Assembly: GCA_027490665.1 (NCBI GenBank)
Contig: JAIXXP010000099.1
Span: forward strand, 1 to 54,203
Origin: Cryomorphaceae bacterium
GTDB taxonomy: Bacteria; Bacteroidota; Bacteroidia; Flavobacteriales_D; Crocinitomicaceae
Reading direction: 5' to 3'
DNA: 54,203 nucleotides
Each line of letters starts with the position of its first letter. Within the stretch, counting starts at the first letter, position 1. Position numbers and translations under genes: made by a program. Under the pieces are notes generated by a model that searched no databases, had not been told where the DNA came from, and worked only from the letters and a program-made list of their open reading frames with translations. Shown here piece after piece: positions 50,785 to 54,203 of this stretch.

Positions 50785-53253
50785 TTAGTACTTCAGCACG
50801 ACAAATCCGTGTTTTTGCAGCTCAATTCCGCCATCTAGGGTAGCATCTATGCGGTAAAAGTAGGTGCCTTCTTCTACGATTTCGCCAGAAGTAGTTTTGC
50901 CATACCATTTGTCAGCCGGATTCGTGTATTCAAATATAACGTTACCCCAGCGGTTGAGAATGGTGCAATTAAAGGAAGAAATGCCTTCATAGTTCACAAA
51001 GAATGCCTCATTCCCAGTCTGAGATGACAGCACTACGATGTTTGGAGCAGTGATATCACATGGTTTGTAGGTTATGTTGGATGTATCGCTAATGGTGTTA
51101 CAAGAATTTTGAGCGGTATAAATATAGTTTCCGGCTTCAGTGGCGAGTCTTGGTACTTCTGTGCTGCCGTCCCACCATTGTCCGTTAATTGGAGGGCTGT
51201 AGCCACTTTGAAGCGGCGGAGTATTGATCACATAAGGGTTGAGCCAAAGGCTTGCTCCTTGGCAAATTGCAGAATCAAAAATAGCGGCATATACATAAGG
51301 CATGAATTCAATACTCGCCGCGACGGTGTCTTGACAAGCGTTGTCTATGTAAAATACAGGGAAGACGCCACCCATATTATAGGTGGTGATTTGTGGGTTA
51401 TCTATGAGGTTATTCGGAATAAAATGAACCGCGGTGTCTAGCGCAAACCATTGACCACCTGCGTATGCTGAGGTATTGCCAACAAAGTAGCTGTAGTTGC
51501 AAACAGCGGTATCAGAAAAGATCGAAGGGCGCGGTAAAACAACAAATGAAACAGTGGTGTCGTAATTACAACCGAAGTTGTCGGTAACGTTGTAGGTATA
51601 ATTAGTGATACCGGATACACTTGGCTGTATCACGATAAGGGTATCGTTTTGTCCGGAGATGATGGTAGGGTCTGATGCCCAGTTTTCGGTCACAATATAA
51701 TTTTGGTATCCTTCACTTTCTGGATAAAGGGAGGCATTAAAGTAAATTCCCCAAGAGAAGATATAGCCGTCGTCAATGCCTTGGTTATCCTGAACGGAGA
51801 TGGTCCAGTTGCCGTTGATCGGGCAACCAGCAAATTGATTGAAATCACCGTCCGGGAGATAAACCCCATTTGGATTCATGGAAGGGAAACCGTAATCGTT
51901 GACAATTGTGTTGCCTGCGGCATTTTCAGCACAAATGGTATTAAAGGTATTATTGGTAGTCGAGAAACAGTAAGTCCAGACAGGAGAACCCGGGTTGCCA
52001 CCATCGATGTCGGTGTCGTTACCTAAAAAGGTGCTAATGCCATTTCCACAGCCACCTGGCACGAGCTCGGCCCAACCAAATGGTGTTTGGTTGTAGGCAT
52101 TCATTAAGGAAACGGTTGTTCCGTTCGGACAGGTCAAGGCAATTTCGATGTCACCGATGTATGAGTGTTCGATATCCAAACAAATTTGTTCGATATCGGC
52201 CCCTGAAGTGATGACAGCAGTGGAGTCAAAACCAGACATAGGAATATCCGTTTGATACATTTGCCCTGCGCCGTCGGGTAAGAACGTAAGGCCTGCGAAA
52301 GTGCCACCAATTTGAAATGTTCCGCCAGGGATTTCAATACCGACGGTGTCTTGTGCTGTAACTCCACCCACCAAATATGAATTTTGGCCCAAACACACGG
52401 TGTCTTCTAGTGGCCCAGTACCCGCAAATATGGGTGGAATAGACACGCGGATCTTAAAGTTTGAGTGAATAGTTTGTGGAAATTGATCGGTTACAGCGAG
52501 GTCGACGTAATAACCTGTATTTGCATTTGGCGAAAACCAGATTTGGTCGCCTGTGAATTGACCCACACCTCCGATAGTCCAGGTAAAGGTACAGTTGTTG
52601 TTGGTTTGCGAGTAACCTGTATTTGTGTTTTCTAAAGAATGAGGAAACGCTGGAAGCGCTTTGAGCAAAACGCTGTCGCCTGGGCAAAGATCGACAAAGC
52701 CGGTATCTAGCGGATTCATGATGTTGTTGCCGCCACCATTTTTGAATGCTTCTACATGCGGAACAATTGGTTGAGGCGGATTGCCACAGGCTACGTTGGC
52801 TACCCAGCCCGTACCTTCATTGGCACCATTAGATTTGAAGCGTAAAGTCAGACAGCCCGTTGGGTTGTTCCAAGACGCTTGAGCAAAAAGACCAACTGGG
52901 TTGGTACCGCTGTTGTAAGCACCTAGTAAAGGCGAAGCAGTTGAAGGCCCGTCGTAGATATATAGTGTATCTGTAGGGTGCACATCCCATTCAAAACCAA
53001 TGTTGGTGGCAAACGCAATGGAAACTTTAGAACCCTGCGTGAGGTCGGGGCAAAGTACTAAGGTTTCGTTCATGTTGGGCGTGTAGTTCCCCGTGCCGTC
53101 TATGAAGTTAGTACCGCCAGTTGGTACAATGCCAGCACAGTTGAGCGGGTTGGTTTGCCCGTAGTCTGGACCTGTTAGCGTGAGGGTGACTTGCGCATGA
53201 AGAGAAGATACGAACGCAAATAAGAAAAGGGTTGAGCGTAGAATTAGTTTCAT
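50785..53253 (-). CDS. Large secreted protein: CUB-like and P-domain-like modules, type B T9SS domain
   Basis: This 822-residue protein has a signal peptide (MKLILRSTLFLFAFVSSLHA). A CUB-like domain lies ~35-155 (TDTLYIYDGPSTASPLLGAY, then CLTLRFKSNGANEGTGW). A middle region ~330-505 resembles the proprotein-convertase P domain (CLDIEHSYIGDIEIALTCPN, then NGNWTISVQDNQGIDDG). Ig-like stretches follow, and a C-terminal type B (gliding_CTERM/CHU_C) sorting domain covers ~735-822 (CTILNRWGNVIFEYTN, then EGTYFYRIDATL). It is expected to be a cell-surface adhesin. It follows the small gene at 53250 with a 4-bp overlap. Confidence 0.85.
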   Translation of the reverse strand: MKLILRSTLFLFAFVSSLHAQVTLTLTGPDYGQTNPLNCAGIVPTGGTNFIDGTGNYTPNMNETLVLCPDLTQGSKVSIAFATNIGFEWDVHPTDTLYIYDGPSTASPLLGAYNSGTNPVGLFAQASWNNPTGCLTLRFKSNGANEGTGWVANVACGNPPQPIVPHVEAFKNGGGNNIMNPLDTGFVDLCPGDSVLLKALPAFPHSLENTNTGYSQTNNNCTFTWTIGGVGQFTGDQIWFSPNANTGYYVDLAVTDQFPQTIHSNFKIRVSIPPIFAGTGPLEDTVCLGQNSYLVGGVTAQDTVGIEIPGGTFQIGGTFAGLTFLPDGAGQMYQTDIPMSGFDSTAVITSGADIEQICLDIEHSYIGDIEIALTCPNGTTVSLMNAYNQTPFGWAELVPGGCGNGISTFLGNDTDIDGGNPGSPVWTYCFSTTNNTFNTICAENAAGNTIVNDYGFPSMNPNGVYLPDGDFNQFAGCPINGNWTISVQDNQGIDDGYIFSWGIYFNASLYPESEGYQNYIVTENWASDPTIISGQNDTLIVIQPSVSGITNYTYNVTDNFGCNYDTTVSFVVLPRPSIFSDTAVCNYSYFVGNTSAYAGGQWFALDTAVHFIPNNLIDNPQITTYNMGGVFPVFYIDNACQDTVAASIEFMPYVYAAIFDSAICQGASLWLNPYVINTPPLQSGYSPPINGQWWDGSTEVPRLATEAGNYIYTAQNSCNTISDTSNITYKPCDITAPNIVVLSSQTGNEAFFVNYEGISSFNCTILNRWGNVIFEYTNPADKWYGKTTSGEIVEEGTYFYRIDATLDGGIELQKHGFVVLKY

Positions 53254-53624
53254 TTTTTCTGATTTTGCATTTCTAAAGAGAGGACATTTTTGGACTTGAC
53301 CACTAAAATTTTATTGGTATTAGCTACCAAAAAGTATTGCGTTTTGTCTAAAATTTTGAGACTTAAATCTGTAAAATTGATTGGCTTTTCGGTTGCTTTA
53401 GAAGGAAGGTCAAGCGCATCGAATTGAGACAGGTCCTTACCTTGTGGTTTATCGATGAGGTAACAAGCGTGCTCGAGTGCATAGGTGTACAAAGGCAAGG
53501 AATTTTCAGCTTTAAACTGGGCAATTTCTTCTTTGGAATAACTTTTGCTAAGCTGAGTTTCGATGGCTTGAGACCAAGAAGTAAGGCTTAAAATGACAAA
53601 AAATAGGGTGTAAATTAGTTTCAT
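53250..53624 (-). CDS. Small exported protein of unknown function
   Basis: This 124-residue protein has a signal peptide (MKLIYTLFFVILSLTSWSQ) and a ~100-residue domain (YSKEEIAQFKAENSLPLYTY to ILVVKSKNVLSLEMQNQ) that I cannot assign. It is periplasmic by prediction. It is translationally coupled to the large T9SS adhesin by a 4-bp overlap, which suggests a helper role, but that is only inference. A 6-bp stem with a TTCG loop (53630-53645) lies just upstream of the start codon. Confidence 0.65.
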   Translation of the reverse strand: MKLIYTLFFVILSLTSWSQAIETQLSKSYSKEEIAQFKAENSLPLYTYALEHACYLIDKPQGKDLSQFDALDLPSKATEKPINFTDLSLKILDKTQYFLVANTNKILVVKSKNVLSLEMQNQKK

Positions 53625-53715
53625 ACAGGATAGAATTCGTTCTATGACGTAACTAGTCGTTGAAAAGTTGCATCAAATGTTTATAGTTTAAATCGAAGGC
53701 TAAGTTAATAAAACG

Positions 53716-53723
53716 TAGCTTTG
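53716..53723 (+). promoter_or_regulatory. -7 box of the transketolase gene
   Basis: TAGCTTTG, 26 nt before the ATG at 53750. No clear -33 TTG at the right distance. Confidence 0.35.
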
Positions 53724-53749
53724 TGGCACGAAAAGTACAATATTTTATC

Positions 53750-54203
53750 ATGGAAAACACAGCATTGGCAGGCATTGCCTCACAAGTTAGAAGAGACATT
53801 GTTAGAATGGTTTCAGCCGTTAATTCTGGGCACCCTGGAGGCTCTTTAGGTTGCACTGACTTTTTAACTTACCTCTATTTTGAGCAAATGCAGCACAATG
53901 CTACTGATTTTCAAATGGACGGTAAAAACGAAGACCTCTTCTTTTTATCCAACGGCCACATCTCACCTGTTTGGTACAGCGTACTTGCAAGAGCAGGTTA
54001 CTTTCCTGTTGCCGAACTAGGTACTTTTCGCAAATTAGGCACACGCCTTCAAGGGCATCCATCTACCGACAAAAACTTACCAGGTATACGCATGGCTTCA
54101 GGTTCACTAGGCCAAGGTTTATCTGTTGGTATCGGTGAAAAAAAAAAAAAAAAACTCAACCAAGACCCAACAATCGTCTACACCCTTCATGGCGATGGCG
54201 AGC
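53750..54203 (+). CDS. Transketolase N-terminal (TPP-binding) part, partial
   Basis: 151 codons are present before the window ends. The enzyme transfers two-carbon units in the pentose phosphate pathway. Visible motifs: IVRMVSAVNSGHPGGSLGCT, FLSNGHISPVWYSVLA, LQGHPSTDKNLPGI, ASGSLGQGLSVGIG and the start of the TPP motif, HGDGE. The short N-terminus is typical of split transketolases, where the N- and C-terminal halves are separate genes. A run of 17 A (54138-54154) encodes EKKKKK where relatives have an AALAKK-type segment of the same length. The frame stays open across it. Confidence 0.9.
   Translation, partial: MENTALAGIASQVRRDIVRMVSAVNSGHPGGSLGCTDFLTYLYFEQMQHNATDFQMDGKNEDLFFLSNGHISPVWYSVLARAGYFPVAELGTFRKLGTRLQGHPSTDKNLPGIRMASGSLGQGLSVGIGEKKKKKLNQDPTIVYTLHGDGE
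54138..54154 (+). repeat. 17-A homopolymer inside the transketolase gene
   Basis: Seventeen consecutive A after GGTG, read as GAA followed by five AAA codons. It is by far the longest homopolymer I noticed in the window, and it lies in a conserved coding stretch. Confidence 0.9.

Overview
The window reads as a chromosomal segment of a Bacteroidota bacterium, most likely Flavobacteriales (possibly close to Crocinitomicaceae or Cryomorphaceae). The evidence is promoters with TAnnTTTG -7 boxes, weak Shine-Dalgarno signals, several secreted proteins with type IX secretion (T9SS) C-terminal domains of type A and type B, an atpB-E-F-H-A-G operon whose AtpB carries a long N-terminal extension, a sufABCD operon, and families typical of the phylum (DUF4783, DUF4421, DUF3050, S46 peptidase). 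No rRNA, tRNA, CRISPR array, transposase or integrase was seen. No gap without a gene exceeds 300 bases.

Layout. 1-2720: 5' part of an ALDH7-type dehydrogenase, divergent from mnmE, which ends in a terminator. 2649-5940: a small accessory block directly behind mnmE with an AbiEi/AbiEii toxin-antitoxin pair, a dead hipBA locus (amber-interrupted hipB and only the tail of hipA), and two paralogous small proteins built from an unnamed repeated module. 6010-10642: a regulator-like protein, two tandem T9SS-exported paralogs with nearly identical ends, and a methyltransferase. 10648-12325: an intact three-gene kinase toxin-antitoxin locus of HipBST type, with three operator-like sites spaced exactly 61 bp apart. 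12390-23696: a DPP11-like peptidase, a glycosyltransferase with an unusual extracytoplasmic N-terminal domain, cysS, DUF3050, aspS, a MauG/MbnH-like di-heme protein coupled to an MbnP-like protein, and a methyltransferase. 23754-30804: oligopeptidase B, DUF4421, a GH16 enzyme, an ALDH8-like dehydrogenase, and a MazG-like / degenerate DEAD-box / unknown operon. 30806-37114: hemA-hemC-hemD with a GNAT-like gene, HAD hydrolase, methylmalonyl-CoA epimerase, a T9SS protein and hemJ. 37132-42203: the ATP synthase operon with an internal hairpin after atpE. 42330-46203: sufABCD with its promoter. 46327-54203: secreted proteins, hutU, and the start of a split transketolase.

How the genes work together. 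HemA, HemC, HemD and HemJ all belong to haem synthesis, and the SUF operon supplies Fe-S clusters. The MbnH/MbnP-like pair probably handles copper, with the di-heme enzyme modifying a tryptophan of its partner. The two Hip loci and the Abi pair make 2.9-12.3 kb the accessory part of the window. The least ordinary signals are the HipBST-like locus with its 61-bp-phased operators, the decayed hipBA, a T9SS-exported MbnP-like protein, a GT2 enzyme with a periplasmic beta-sandwich domain, a DEAD-box fold that has lost its catalytic motifs, a recurring TAnnTTTG-N4-start arrangement that predicts leaderless mRNAs, and a 17-A run inside transketolase.
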